A DNA stretch of 64,000 bases from the NCBI GenBank assembly GCA_965237445.1, contig OZ250142.1, forward strand, positions 496,001 through 560,000, given 5' to 3'. This DNA comes from G963668185 sp965237445. Its GTDB lineage: Bacteria; Chloroflexota; Dehalococcoidia; Lucifugimonadales; G963668185. Position numbers and translations under genes: made by a program. This document shows positions 56,345 through 64,000 of the stretch, in pieces. The notes beneath the pieces are model-generated. The model was given only the letters and a program-made list of their open reading frames with translations, did not search any database and was not told where the DNA came from. Positions within the stretch are counted from its first letter, which is position 1, and every line of letters begins with the position of its first letter.

Positions 56345-57001
56345 ATGAAACAACAGGTCGCGGTGATCGGACTTGGCAGGTTCGGTTCCAGCGTGGCCAG
56401 GTCGCTCTACAATCTCGGTCACGATGTCCTTGCAATAGATACCAGCGAGGATCGGGTCCAGAGCATGATGGGCCAGGTGTCTTACCCCGTGACCTGCAAC
56501 GCAACCGAAGATGCTGTGCTGACCGAGTTGGGCATCACGGACTATGACGCCGCCGTCGTCGCGATCGGCTCGGACATCGTCTCCAGCATTATGACTTCAG
56601 TGCTGCTGAAGACCATGGGGATGAAGTACATAGTTTCAAGAGCGCGGAACGAACTACACGCCCATGCGCTTGAGCTTCTGGGAGTGGACAAGATTGTCCA
56701 CGTGGAAGAGGAGATGGGATCGAGACTGGCGCACAACCTCTTCAACCCTAACGTGCAGGAGTACCTGGAGCTTACGCGCAATTTTGGCATTAGCAGGCTC
56801 ACGGCTCCTGATCGATTCGTAAACATGAACCTCAACGAACTTGGCTTCTCAAGACCGCGAGACCGGTACGGCCTAGTCGTTCTGGCTATTGTCAGAGGCA
56901 ACGACATAACCTTGAATCCCGATTCCGGTGAGCGAATCCGTAGGGGAGACAACCTGGTTATCTCGGGCCGCGACGAACAACTTGAGACATTGCAAGGCTA
57001 A
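56345..57001 (+). CDS. TrkA/KtrA-type regulatory subunit 1
   Basis: A 218-residue RCK protein: TrkA_N Rossmann domain 'VAVIGLGRFGSSVARSL' (about 5-21) followed by a TrkA_C domain (about 135-218, 'RDRYGLVVLAIVRGNDI' and 'GDNLVISGRDEQLETL'). NAD/ATP or cyclic-di-AMP binding to such subunits gates the channel. It is 66 bp after the trkH/ktrB-like gene. In KtrAB systems this single-repeat length is exactly KtrA. Confidence 0.92.
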   Translation: MKQQVAVIGLGRFGSSVARSLYNLGHDVLAIDTSEDRVQSMMGQVSYPVTCNATEDAVLTELGITDYDAAVVAIGSDIVSSIMTSVLLKTMGMKYIVSRARNELHAHALELLGVDKIVHVEEEMGSRLAHNLFNPNVQEYLELTRNFGISRLTAPDRFVNMNLNELGFSRPRDRYGLVVLAIVRGNDITLNPDSGERIRRGDNLVISGRDEQLETLQG

Positions 57002-57107
57002 CGCCCTTTACATGTAAGGCTCCGTTGACCTGGCAACCCCTGCAAGAACTGTGAAATACAACACTACAGCCCCCGCCATTTCACGGCGCCTCCCGGAGTG
57101 AACGGCT

Positions 57108-57545
57108 TTGCCCAGAGGTTCCGTTCTGGCGGCCGTTTGCGGCGACGAAAGCGACGAGGAGGTCGTACGTCTCGCTTGCGGGCTAGTGAAGCAGAACAGA
57201 AGCAAACTCTTCATTCTCTACGTGATCGAAATTCCACGATACCTTCCCATAGACGCGGAGATTCCCGGGGAAACGGATACGGCGGAAGAAGTGCTGACCA
57301 GCATGGAGGCTGTGGCCAAAGAGATGCGATGCCGACCCCACGCCGAACTGCTACAGTCTCGCAGAGTAGGAGCGGCGGTCGTTCAGGAGGCAGTTGAGAG
57401 GGAGGTCACAGCAATAGTGCTGGGCACCGCGTACCGTGGGGAGTTTGGCAATTTCAGCCTAGGGGACACCGTACCATACGTTCTCGAACATTCTCCCTGC
57501 CGTGTAATCGTTCACCGTGGCTCCAATCTGGATTGTCGCCCGTGA
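57108..57545 (+). CDS. Universal stress protein (UspA family)
   Basis: A 145-residue USP-fold protein. The N-terminal strand 'VLAAVCGDESDEEVVRLACGL' is followed by 'LFILYVIEIPRYL', and the C-terminal nucleotide-binding stretch reads 'IVLGTAYRGEFGNFSLGDTVPYVLEHSPCRVIVHR' (quoted in two parts: 'IVLGTAYRG' and 'EHSPCRVIVH'). The G-2x-G-9x-G ATP motif is only partly kept. USPs often bind ATP and sense potassium or energy stress, which suits its place inside the transport cluster. The start is TTG 57108. Confidence 0.85.
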   Translation: MPRGSVLAAVCGDESDEEVVRLACGLVKQNRSKLFILYVIEIPRYLPIDAEIPGETDTAEEVLTSMEAVAKEMRCRPHAELLQSRRVGAAVVQEAVEREVTAIVLGTAYRGEFGNFSLGDTVPYVLEHSPCRVIVHRGSNLDCRP

Positions 57546-57607
57546 AGTTGGCGCGGTTGCATGGTACGTCGCAGTTCTGAAGGTTCACACACGCGAGATT
57601 TCAGCAA

Positions 57608-58051
57608 ATGATCAGACCTCCACAAGTAAGCTCCAATTCCAAGAGTGTCGTAGTGGTGGGCTGTGGCCGTGTGGGCGTCGCAGTTGCGTCCGGCCTGGCC
57701 GGCAAGGGCTATGCCGTGAAGATTCTGGACGTAGACGCCAGGGCTTTCGAACAACTGCCCCGCGGTCCGTTGGAGAACAGCAGAATTACACCGGCTACCG
57801 GGGACGGCACCCTGGAGGCCGACCTTGTCAGCGCCGGCATTGCTGATGCGGACGCTATGGTCGCCGTAACGGGAAACGACAACGTCAACGCACTGGCGGC
57901 GATGGCCGCAGCGAGCTTGTTCGGCGTACGGTCCTCTGTCTGCCGGATCGATGACCCGGACAAGCAGCAGACCTTCAACAGCCTTGGGCTGACAGCCGTA
58001 AGCGCTACCATGCTGCTGGCTGACCGTCTGATAGATTCCGTGGTGAACTGA
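57608..58051 (+). CDS. TrkA_N-only protein
   Basis: A 147-residue Rossmann domain with 'VVVVGCGRVGVAVASGLAGKGY' (about 14-35), 'GDGTLEADLVSAGIADADAM' and no TrkA_C domain. It ends about where a normal N-domain stops, so it is not a simple truncation by a visible mutation. It may pair with the next gene, a full TrkA, to give a split or hetero-oligomeric gate. ATG 57608 lies 62 bp after the USP gene. Confidence 0.85.
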   Translation: MIRPPQVSSNSKSVVVVGCGRVGVAVASGLAGKGYAVKILDVDARAFEQLPRGPLENSRITPATGDGTLEADLVSAGIADADAMVAVTGNDNVNALAAMAAASLFGVRSSVCRIDDPDKQQTFNSLGLTAVSATMLLADRLIDSVVN

Positions 58052-58066
58052 TTCAGGACTAGATCT

Positions 58067-58747
58067 GTGTTCATTCTCATTCTAGGCGGGGGGCGCATTG
58101 GCTCATCCCTCGCCCATCGATTGGTTGCCGCCGGGCACGAAGTTAGCGTCATAGAGAGGGACCCTTCCAAATGTTCGGCTCTGGATAAGTCGATTGGGAG
58201 CGTTACGGTCCTGGGCGATGGCACCGACGTGTCCGCGCTCTCGAAGGCGGGAGCAGGCCGCGCGGACGTGTTCGTTGCTACCACAAGCGCTGACGAAGAC
58301 AATATCTCGGCATGCCAGCTCACGTCGCTCCGTTTCGGGACACCCCGGACGCTCACGATAGTAAACGAGTCCGAACGGACCAGGCTTGTCGACATGCTGC
58401 GCATCAACGTCTCAATCGACATTACCGATCTCGCCGTAAGCAGGATCCAGGAGTTTATGTTCCTGGACGGCATGGTCCAACAGCTCCCGATGCCGGGAGA
58501 CGATACACGAAGCCTGTTAGTTGCCCGTGTCCCGAGAAACTCCGCCATGGATGGGAGGCCTGTAAGCGACCTTGAACTGCCGAACGGATCGTCCATTTCC
58601 CTCGTGGTAGGGAGGGATGGTCATGCCCAGGTCCCGGATGGCAATTCGGTCATTCGAAGCGATGATGAGATCGTAGCCATCGGAGATCGCCCGACCCACG
58701 AGATGCTCAGGGCTGCCCTGGTTGAGCAGCTTGGAGAACGGGAATGA
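58067..58747 (+). CDS. TrkA-type regulatory subunit 2
   Basis: A 226-residue full RCK protein with TrkA_N 'FILILGGGRIGSSLAHRLVAAGH' (about 2-24; quoted in part) and a C-terminal TrkA_C domain. It begins GTG 58067, 15 bp after the TrkA_N-only gene. The order trkH-trkA-usp-trkN-trkA suggests that two different gating rings, or one mixed ring, regulate the single channel gene. Its stop overlaps the start of the prephenate dehydratase gene by 4 bases. Confidence 0.9.
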   Translation: MFILILGGGRIGSSLAHRLVAAGHEVSVIERDPSKCSALDKSIGSVTVLGDGTDVSALSKAGAGRADVFVATTSADEDNISACQLTSLRFGTPRTLTIVNESERTRLVDMLRINVSIDITDLAVSRIQEFMFLDGMVQQLPMPGDDTRSLLVARVPRNSAMDGRPVSDLELPNGSSISLVVGRDGHAQVPDGNSVIRSDDEIVAIGDRPTHEMLRAALVEQLGERE

Positions 58748-59583
58748 CGCGGCGAATCGCGTTCCTTGGCCCTGCGGGCACGTTTACCGAACAGGCGGCT
58801 ATCGCATACGACCCGGAGGCGTCCTTCGTGGCCATGGCATCAGTCGATGAAGCCGTCCGCGCAATGCAGACGGGCGCGGCGGACGAAGCTGTTGTTCCCA
58901 TGGAGAACAGCCTTCAGGGCTCCGTGACCGGTACACTCGACCTGTTGATCCATGAGTCCGGCCTCTTTATCAGGAGTGAGTTGGTGCTGTCCATTACTCA
59001 CTGCCTCCTCTCGGCGGCAGGCGTCCCACTGGCGGACCTCGAAGTGGTCTACTCCCACCCGCAGGCTCTTGCGCAATGCCGCAGATTTCTAGGCGAGAGA
59101 CTTCCGAATGCGCAGCCTGTGGCATCCCTGAGCACGGCGGCAGCCGTCGAGGCGCTGGAGGAAGCTGCGGTCCCGGCGGCGGCGATCGCGGCCAATCGCG
59201 CCTCGTCCATCTACGGCGTTCCCATAGTTGCCAGAGGGATCGAGGACAACCCGAGCAATGTGACCCGGTTCGTTGCCCTGGGACCTACTGACAGTGAACG
59301 CACGGGGAACGACAAGACATCATTGTGCTGGTCGCACGACGAAGACCTGCCGGGACTCCTTTACGGCGTGCTAAAGGAGTTCTCAGACAGAGGTATCAAC
59401 CTCACAAAGATCGAGTCCCGACCGACTCGAGAGAGCCTGGGAAGATACTACTTTCTCGCCGACGTGCAGGGGCACCGGAGTGACGCCAACGTTGCGGAGG
59501 CTCTCTCGTCGATGGATTCCCAGCCGGGCACATCGCTCAAAATACTAGGTTCCTACCCGAGAGGAGATGTCCCGGTCGGGTGA
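58744..59583 (+). CDS. pheA: Prephenate dehydratase
   Basis: A 279-residue enzyme that makes phenylpyruvate from prephenate in phenylalanine synthesis. The PDT domain has 'IAFLGPAGTFTEQAA', 'EAVVPMENSLQGSVTGTLDLL' (in part 'PMENSLQGSV') and the catalytic Thr-Arg-Phe in 'NVTRFVALG'. A C-terminal ACT domain with 'NLTKIESRPTRESLGRYYFL' (the ESRP motif) binds phenylalanine for feedback inhibition. There is no chorismate-mutase domain. It overlaps the preceding TrkA-type gene by 4 bases, so it is probably translated from the potassium operon. Confidence 0.95.
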   Translation: MTRRIAFLGPAGTFTEQAAIAYDPEASFVAMASVDEAVRAMQTGAADEAVVPMENSLQGSVTGTLDLLIHESGLFIRSELVLSITHCLLSAAGVPLADLEVVYSHPQALAQCRRFLGERLPNAQPVASLSTAAAVEALEEAAVPAAAIAANRASSIYGVPIVARGIEDNPSNVTRFVALGPTDSERTGNDKTSLCWSHDEDLPGLLYGVLKEFSDRGINLTKIESRPTRESLGRYYFLADVQGHRSDANVAEALSSMDSQPGTSLKILGSYPRGDVPVG

Positions 59584-59587
59584 ACGT

Positions 59588-59603
59588 CCGGGTTCATACC
59601 CGG
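59588..59603 (+). terminator. Short hairpin after pheA
   Basis: ccgggt/acccgg (59588-59593/59598-59603) with a 4-nt loop, 5 bp after the pheA stop, ends the plus-strand operon; the next genes are on the other strand. No T-run follows it, so it is a weak terminator candidate. Confidence 0.35.
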
Positions 59604-59637
59604 GAATCCGCCACGGTTTAAGGGTTACTGACCTATG

Positions 59638-60147
59638 CTAACCGGTGGCGGTAGAAGACTTGGACTTGCCGTCCTCGCCTTCAGGCAAATCGCCCTTTCG
59701 AAGCCTGGCAGCAACCTCATCTACAACCGGCTGCACGGCTTCCCGCACCGCCTCGGCAGCGGGACCTACCCGGTCCCTGACGACGCCAGCCGCCGGCTCG
59801 ACACGAGAGCGCGCAGCTCCAACAGCGGGGACAACAGCTTCCCTCATCGCCTCAGCCGCGGGACCCATTCGCTCTCGAACGGCCCCTGCCGCGGGAGCCA
59901 TACGCTTACGAGCGGCGCCGACTACCGGGCCCATTCGTTCCCGCACGGTTGCAGCAGCGGGGCCAACATGTTCCATTGCTGCGGCGGCGAGTTCCTCTGC
60001 CTTTGCCCTCAGCTCCACGCTTCGATGACTCAGTTCGGAGCGCGTCTCCGAACCGGACTTGGGCGCAATCAATATGCCGACGACCGTGCCGACAATTGCG
60101 CCGGTCAGAAACCCGACCACAAAAGACCCGCCACTGTCATTGCTCAT
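59638..60147 (-). CDS. YtxH-like protein with 11-residue amphipathic repeats
   Basis: A 169-residue protein with an N-terminal TM segment (about 7-29, 'FVVGFLTGAIVGTVVGILIAP') that matches the YtxH/gas-vesicle-type family, then a helix and about eight copies of an 11-residue repeat (such as 'VRERMGPAAEA', 'ARSRVEPAAGV'). The repeat period of eleven is that of amphipathic, membrane- or lipid-surface-binding helices. It is expected to be envelope-associated and to respond to stress; function unproven. It overlaps the next small gene by 11 bp. Confidence 0.8.
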   Translation of the reverse strand: MSNDSGGSFVVGFLTGAIVGTVVGILIAPKSGSETRSELSHRSVELRAKAEELAAAAMEHVGPAAATVRERMGPVVGAARKRMAPAAGAVRERMGPAAEAMREAVVPAVGAARSRVEPAAGVVRDRVGPAAEAVREAVQPVVDEVAARLRKGDLPEGEDGKSKSSTATG

Positions 60148-60427
60148 TATTTTCTCCTCCTCGTGGACGTCTCCTAACCAGACGCCAAAGCATCGACACT
60201 GCCTTGCCTACTCCTACGGCCAAGCCTGCCCCCATGGGGCCCGCAGCCTTGCTCGAAATCGAAGCAGCAGTGTCCTCGACAGCCTTAACCGTTCTGTTCA
60301 CAGACTGAACCACGCTTGAAATCTTCCTGTATAACGCCACAGCCATAACCAGCACTGCCAACCCGACTACGAGGATCAGGAAGTCCCGTAACAGCCCAAC
60401 GTATGTGGCGAATGTCGATAGTTCCAA
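60137..60427 (-). CDS. Small DUF948-like membrane protein
   Basis: A 96-residue protein with one TM segment (about 12-34, 'RDFLILVVGLAVLVMAVAL' in part) followed by an amphipathic helix ('VVQSVNRTVKAVEDTAASI'), the pattern of DUF948 proteins that commonly sit beside YtxH genes. The C-terminus is Arg-rich. It is upstream of the YtxH-like gene and overlaps it by 11 bp, so the two are a stress-envelope pair. ATG 60427 is the only good start. Confidence 0.78.
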   Translation of the reverse strand: MELSTFATYVGLLRDFLILVVGLAVLVMAVALYRKISSVVQSVNRTVKAVEDTAASISSKAAGPMGAGLAVGVGKAVSMLWRLVRRRPRGGENNEQ

Positions 60428-60557
60428 TCAGATTATCCTAGCTGTACATAAAGAAATCTTAGCATGCGTGAGTCGGGGCGGACAATGACGGGACACCATC
60501 GCGCAACTGGAACGGGGGCTCGCACGCCGGTCTGTGACTGTACCCGCCTATCTGGGA

Positions 60558-61535
60558 CTAGGGCTGAATCAGCATCCTGATTGCGCCGCTAGCGTCCTTT
60601 CGGCGCGTCAGAATCTTGTGACTTTCCTTCTCGGCCCAGACGATTACGTCATAGGTGTTCAGGACGTCCGGGATTATCACCTCGACGAATGACTGATCGT
60701 CCTGGGCGATCTGATCGGAAAGTGCGGAGATGATGCCCGCGCATGTCTTTCCATTTCCATCGATCACGATCCAACCGTCGGCCCCGTTCGCAGACACGAC
60801 GGACATCCCGTCCCGCACGTCGATTTCGCCCCGCTCGCGCGACCGAAGCTCTTGCCGGAAGTGGTCCACAGCCTCCCAGTACACGCCGTCATTGCGGTCG
60901 CCCTTTGAGCAGACTGCGCCACGCACGCCGACGATGTCAGGGTTGACCCTCGCCAATTCGTCCAGGTCGTCCAGCTTGAGGTGCCCGGACAGGGCCGTGC
61001 TCATGCCGGCTTCCTTGCCTTCCATGACCATGTCCTTCAGTTCGGCCTCCGGCACAAAGTCGAACAGGTTGCGGCCATCCTTCGTCAATGTGTCGATAAG
61101 CCAGCCGTCGCACTGGCCAGCCTTCGCGAGCTGGTTCATGTAGCGCGCGTCAAGTCCGTCGTAAAGCAGGTTGTCGGCGAACAGCGAGCCGATGAGCTTT
61201 GTGTTGAATGCCTCCAGGGCCTTCTTGGCGTCCAGCAGGATTTCCACTGCCTCGTCGTACTGGCTCTTCATGAAGCCGACCTTCACGGAGGTTGCGTCCA
61301 GTACACCGGCTGTGTAAGCGGCCATTGCCACGGTACCGCTCTGGTTTGGCACCACGCCCAAGGTGACGCTGGCGTGCTCGGACCCGGGGACCGCATCACG
61401 CACCTGTTTGACGACCGTGGGATGCGCGGACCCGACCAACGCCTCCTGGAGGTTCTTCACATCTACGATGTCCGCCCCCCCCTTGAGGGCCTGCAGCGCC
61501 TCCGGAAGATTCTGTACGCTTACCATCAATAGCAT
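60558..61535 (-). CDS. MfnB-like (DUF556) TIM-barrel protein fused to a TusA-like domain
   Basis: A 325-residue protein. Residues about 1-235 match (5-formylfuran-3-yl)methyl-phosphate synthase MfnB (DUF556): 'LLMVSVQNLPEALQALKGGADIVDVKN', in part 'GGADIVDVKN', with Lys residues in 'VGFMKSQYDE' and 'DTLTKDGR'. MfnB makes the furan core of methanofuran-type C1 carriers. The C-terminal about 80 residues ('IDGNGKTCAGIISAL' ... 'ILTRRKDASGAIRMLIQ') resemble TusA sulfur-carrier folds. No other methanofuran gene is in the window. Confidence 0.8.
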   Translation of the reverse strand: MLLMVSVQNLPEALQALKGGADIVDVKNLQEALVGSAHPTVVKQVRDAVPGSEHASVTLGVVPNQSGTVAMAAYTAGVLDATSVKVGFMKSQYDEAVEILLDAKKALEAFNTKLIGSLFADNLLYDGLDARYMNQLAKAGQCDGWLIDTLTKDGRNLFDFVPEAELKDMVMEGKEAGMSTALSGHLKLDDLDELARVNPDIVGVRGAVCSKGDRNDGVYWEAVDHFRQELRSRERGEIDVRDGMSVVSANGADGWIVIDGNGKTCAGIISALSDQIAQDDQSFVEVIIPDVLNTYDVIVWAEKESHKILTRRKDASGAIRMLIQP

Positions 61536-61580
61536 GTTGTCTCGCTCCGACGTATAACTGTGTTGCTTGTTTCGGGCAGG

Positions 61581-62567
61581 TTATGCGGGTGAGGCCGGGA
61601 GTTCCCCAAGTACCTCTCGCAACTCTGCTTCCAACTCTGCCTTCTCTTCATCCGACAGGTCCCACAACGGCGGCCGGACGTGTCCACCGGCCATGCCCAT
61701 CAATTCTCCCCAGTACTTGCAGAGCGAGATCGGCAGTACGCCGCCGAACTTCTGCACCACCCTGGGCCACCACCTGTCTGACATCTCTTTGATTGCCCTG
61801 ATGTGGGTATCGTAATAGTCTTCGTCTAGGTCCCCGGTCGTGGCCCTGTCGACGAATTTGACGTAGTGGTTGGCATCGGGCCGGTCGAACCTCCAGTCGG
61901 AGGTGTTGGCGAACATCACCTGCTGCTCGAAACCGAGCTCCCTGCCCTTGGAGAAGATCCACTCGTCCGGTGTGCTGATGATCGCGTTGCGGCCCAGAAG
62001 CTGGTGCGTCTCTATCGAAAGGTCGCGATTGAAGCTCGCTTCCTTTACGCCGACCACATTCGGAATGTCACAGATGCGGCGCATTCCCTCGGCGCTCATC
62101 ACGATGCCGAACTGCGGGGAGTTGTAGAACATGATCGCAAGAGAAGTGCTGTCAGCCAGGAGCTTTGTCCACTCCACCACCTGGTCCTCGGTCCTTGTAA
62201 CCATGTAGGGCGGGGCAAGAATCAACAGATCGAACCCGACACCCTCGGCATGCTCGGCCAGTGCCGTCATTTCCTTGGCGGAGGTGTGTGTTACGTGGGC
62301 CGCGATGGGCCACTCGCCGCCCGCCTCGTCCGCAACAATGTCGTACACCTTCAGCCGCTCTTCGCGTGTGAGAGCTGAGAACTCGCCCATGCCCCAAGTG
62401 CACCCGCCCCCGCGCGTCCCAAGCGACCTGACGTGCCGCATATTGGCTCGCATACCTTCTTCATCGACTTCGTCGTCCGACGTGAAGACCGTCATCAGGG
62501 TGGTCCACTGGCCTCGGAGAAACTCCCGGGCCCAGTCTTTTGCCTCGTCCTTGCGGTACTCAGCCAT
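61581..62567 (-). CDS. Dihydrodipicolinate-synthase-family aldolase
   Basis: About 328 residues from ATG 62567 after GAGGAGTCGC-type spacing; the open frame runs 23 codons further but the family N-terminus 'AREFLRGQWTTLMTVFTSDDEVDEEG' starts here. The Schiff-base Lys is in 'NVVGVKEAS', and the catalytic Tyr is in 'LAIMFYNSPQFG'. Members include DapA, NanA and aldolases of sugar acids; the length (about 30 residues above DapA) and odd pocket argue against lysine synthesis. It is next to the MfnB-like gene, same strand. Confidence 0.85.
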   Translation of the reverse strand: MAEYRKDEAKDWAREFLRGQWTTLMTVFTSDDEVDEEGMRANMRHVRSLGTRGGGCTWGMGEFSALTREERLKVYDIVADEAGGEWPIAAHVTHTSAKEMTALAEHAEGVGFDLLILAPPYMVTRTEDQVVEWTKLLADSTSLAIMFYNSPQFGIVMSAEGMRRICDIPNVVGVKEASFNRDLSIETHQLLGRNAIISTPDEWIFSKGRELGFEQQVMFANTSDWRFDRPDANHYVKFVDRATTGDLDEDYYDTHIRAIKEMSDRWWPRVVQKFGGVLPISLCKYWGELMGMAGGHVRPPLWDLSDEEKAELEAELREVLGELPASPA

Positions 62568-62723
62568 TGCGACTCCTCGCGACTCTTTGTGAAGCAATTC
62601 CCTCAACGCCCAAAGTCTGGAAGCTGCTGGAAGCATCGCCGCAACTACAAGAATTGAGTTCCAGTGACGGTTTTCATCTTAGCCCCGAGCCGCAAAGCCG
62701 TCAATACGCGGACGGGCTGCAGC

Positions 62724-64000
62724 CTAGCTAAACTCCTCCGTCAGCGTCGAGTCGAAACGGTCCGCCATCGCCGCCAGCAGCGCGTGCTCTTCCATCATCA
62801 GCTCGGGATCGGCATCGAGCAGCCGCCCGGCCTCCAGGCGCGTCGCGCGGATCAGATCGATGTCATCCATACTGGCAACTTTGAACTGCGCGAACCCGCT
62901 CTGGCGCCTGCCCATGTAGTCGCCCGGGCCGCGTATTCGCAGGTCCTCGTCCGCCAGCTTGAACCCATCGGTAATGCGCTCGACGATCTTCAGCCGGTCG
63001 CGGGCTTCCTGGCCCGGGTCGTCCGCCAGCAGCAGGCAGTGGCTCTGGTGCTCGCCGCGCCCCACCCTGCCTCGTAGTTGGTGGAGCTGGGCCAGCCCAA
63101 ACCGGTCCGCGCCGTCAATTAGCATCACGGTTGCGTTGGGCACGTCTATCCCCACCTCGATGACGGGAGTGGCGACAAGTACATCCAGGTCACGGTTTTT
63201 GAAGTCCTCCATGACATTCTCTTTTTCACTGTAGGCCAGCCTGCCGTGGATGAGCCCGACCCTCATGTCCTGGAATACCTCGTCGGCGAGGCGTTCATAC
63301 TCCTTTGTGGCCGCCCGCGTCTGTATCGATTCTGACTCGTCTATAAAGGGACAGACCACAAACGCCTGCCTCCCCTCCCTTATCTCGGCGCGAATCATTT
63401 CGTAGGCCGCTGCCCGCTGGTCCGGCTCCACGTACCGCGTGCGGATCCTGCGCCTGCCCGGTGGCATCTCGTCGATTGTGGACATGTCGAGGTCGCCGTA
63501 CAGCGTCAGTGACAGCGAACGCGGGATCGGCGTCGCCGACATGGCGAGCAGGTGCGGCCGGCGCCCCTTGTCGCGCAGCTCCGCTCGCTGCATGACTCCG
63601 AACCTATGCTGCTCGTCGACCACAGCCAGCCCCAGATAAGGAATGTCCACCTCCGGCTGAATGACCGCATGCGTGCCGATCACGATGTCGATCTCACCCT
63701 CGGCAATGCGCTGGCGCGTCATCCGCTTCAGTCGCTCTGACATGCTCCCAACGAGCAGCCCGATCGTAACGGGCCGGTCGAACAGGTCCGGCTGGATCTG
63801 CAGCGTGTTGTCCGCGCGGTTGCCTCCAACGGCGTCCATCAGCAGGGCGGAGAGGCTTAGGTAGTGCTGCTCCGCCAGTATCTCGGTTGGCGCCATGAGC
63901 ACGCCCTGGTAGCCGGTTGCCGCGGTGACCAGCAGCGCCGCCGCCGCGACCACGGTCTTGCCGCTCCCCACGTCTCCCTGGAGCATGCGGTTCATCGGTC
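62724..64000 (-). CDS. recG: ATP-dependent DNA helicase RecG (C-terminal part)
   Basis: The gene runs off the right edge of the window; the visible 423 or so residues are the helicase domains. Walker A is 'LQGDVGSGKTVVAAAAL', the DExH-like box is 'VVDEQHRFGVMQR', then 'AMSATPIPRSLSL', 'ATPVIEVGIDVPNATVM', 'QLHQLRGRVGRGE' and the RecG-specific C-terminus 'DGFKLADEDLRIRGPGDYMGRRQSG'. RecG remodels stalled replication forks and Holliday junctions. The N-terminal wedge domain, and thus the start, is outside the window. Confidence 0.95.
   Translation of the reverse strand, partial: PMNRMLQGDVGSGKTVVAAAALLVTAATGYQGVLMAPTEILAEQHYLSLSALLMDAVGGNRADNTLQIQPDLFDRPVTIGLLVGSMSERLKRMTRQRIAEGEIDIVIGTHAVIQPEVDIPYLGLAVVDEQHRFGVMQRAELRDKGRRPHLLAMSATPIPRSLSLTLYGDLDMSTIDEMPPGRRRIRTRYVEPDQRAAAYEMIRAEIREGRQAFVVCPFIDESESIQTRAATKEYERLADEVFQDMRVGLIHGRLAYSEKENVMEDFKNRDLDVLVATPVIEVGIDVPNATVMLIDGADRFGLAQLHQLRGRVGRGEHQSHCLLLADDPGQEARDRLKIVERITDGFKLADEDLRIRGPGDYMGRRQSGFAQFKVASMDDIDLIRATRLEAGRLLDADPELMMEEHALLAAMADRFDSTLTEEFS

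Overview
The window is a bacterial chromosome segment of fairly high GC, with dense operons of ordinary housekeeping and catabolic genes and a decayed, mobile-element-rich left third. I think it comes from a Chloroflexota lineage, possibly a Dehalococcoidia/SAR202-type organism. That is an inference from three things: a 23S rRNA gene with no adjacent 16S or 5S, the mix of catabolic dehydrogenases, amidohydrolases and M20 peptidases, and a UbiA/UbiX/UbiD-type quinone gene set. No marker in the window settles the phylum.

1-5.1 kb: two small membrane or envelope genes, then about 1.1 kb without convincing genes that carries nested inverted repeats. The strongest is a 14-bp perfect stem at 1642-1655/1880-1893 enclosing further stems, and I read this as a candidate structured RNA. 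Three small unrecognised genes follow, then a decayed IS3-family element with visible terminal repeats. 5.2-7.4 kb: a HAD phosphatase, an inositol-1-phosphate cytidylyltransferase-like protein and a CDP-alcohol phosphotransferase, a set that fits an inositol-phosphate solute or lipid head-group pathway. 7.5-12.7 kb: an IS110-family element with a structured upstream region (possible bridge RNA), about 2.5 kb of gene-poor DNA with a tRNA-like remnant, and an AlpA-like HTH gene facing a tyrosine integrase.

12.8-20.9 kb (minus strand): a surface-polysaccharide cluster with three GT4 glycosyltransferases (two are tandem paralogues), a nucleotide-sugar dehydrogenase, an O-antigen ligase/polymerase-like protein and a flippase. 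21.4-26.2 kb (plus strand): def, a CCA-adding enzyme, secD and secF. 26.3-41.8 kb: catabolic and transport genes (zinc alcohol dehydrogenase, NAD-binding dehydrogenase, M20 amidohydrolase, YihY, amidohydrolase, NrnA-like DHH protein, ferritin-VIT1 iron transporter, endonuclease IV, PQQ-propeller protein, amino-acid ABC ATPase, cytochrome c fragment, MFS and DMT transporters, two VOC proteins).

42.0-45.2 kb (minus strand): 23S rRNA with a 28-nt processing stem, followed by initiator tRNA-fMet. 45.6-54.4 kb: a frameshifted GNAT gene, a D-2-hydroxyacid dehydrogenase, then a minus-strand run of inositol-monophosphatase-like, UbiX, UbiA and UbiD (frameshifted) genes, a CinA-C/nucleotidyltransferase fusion, an epimerase and an HPP membrane protein. 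54.8-59.6 kb (plus strand): a potassium-uptake cluster (TrkH/KtrB and three TrkA-type proteins plus a universal stress protein) ending in pheA. 59.6-64 kb (minus strand): a YtxH-like protein, a small membrane protein, an MfnB-like/TusA-like fusion, a DapA-family aldolase and the C-terminal part of recG, cut by the window edge.
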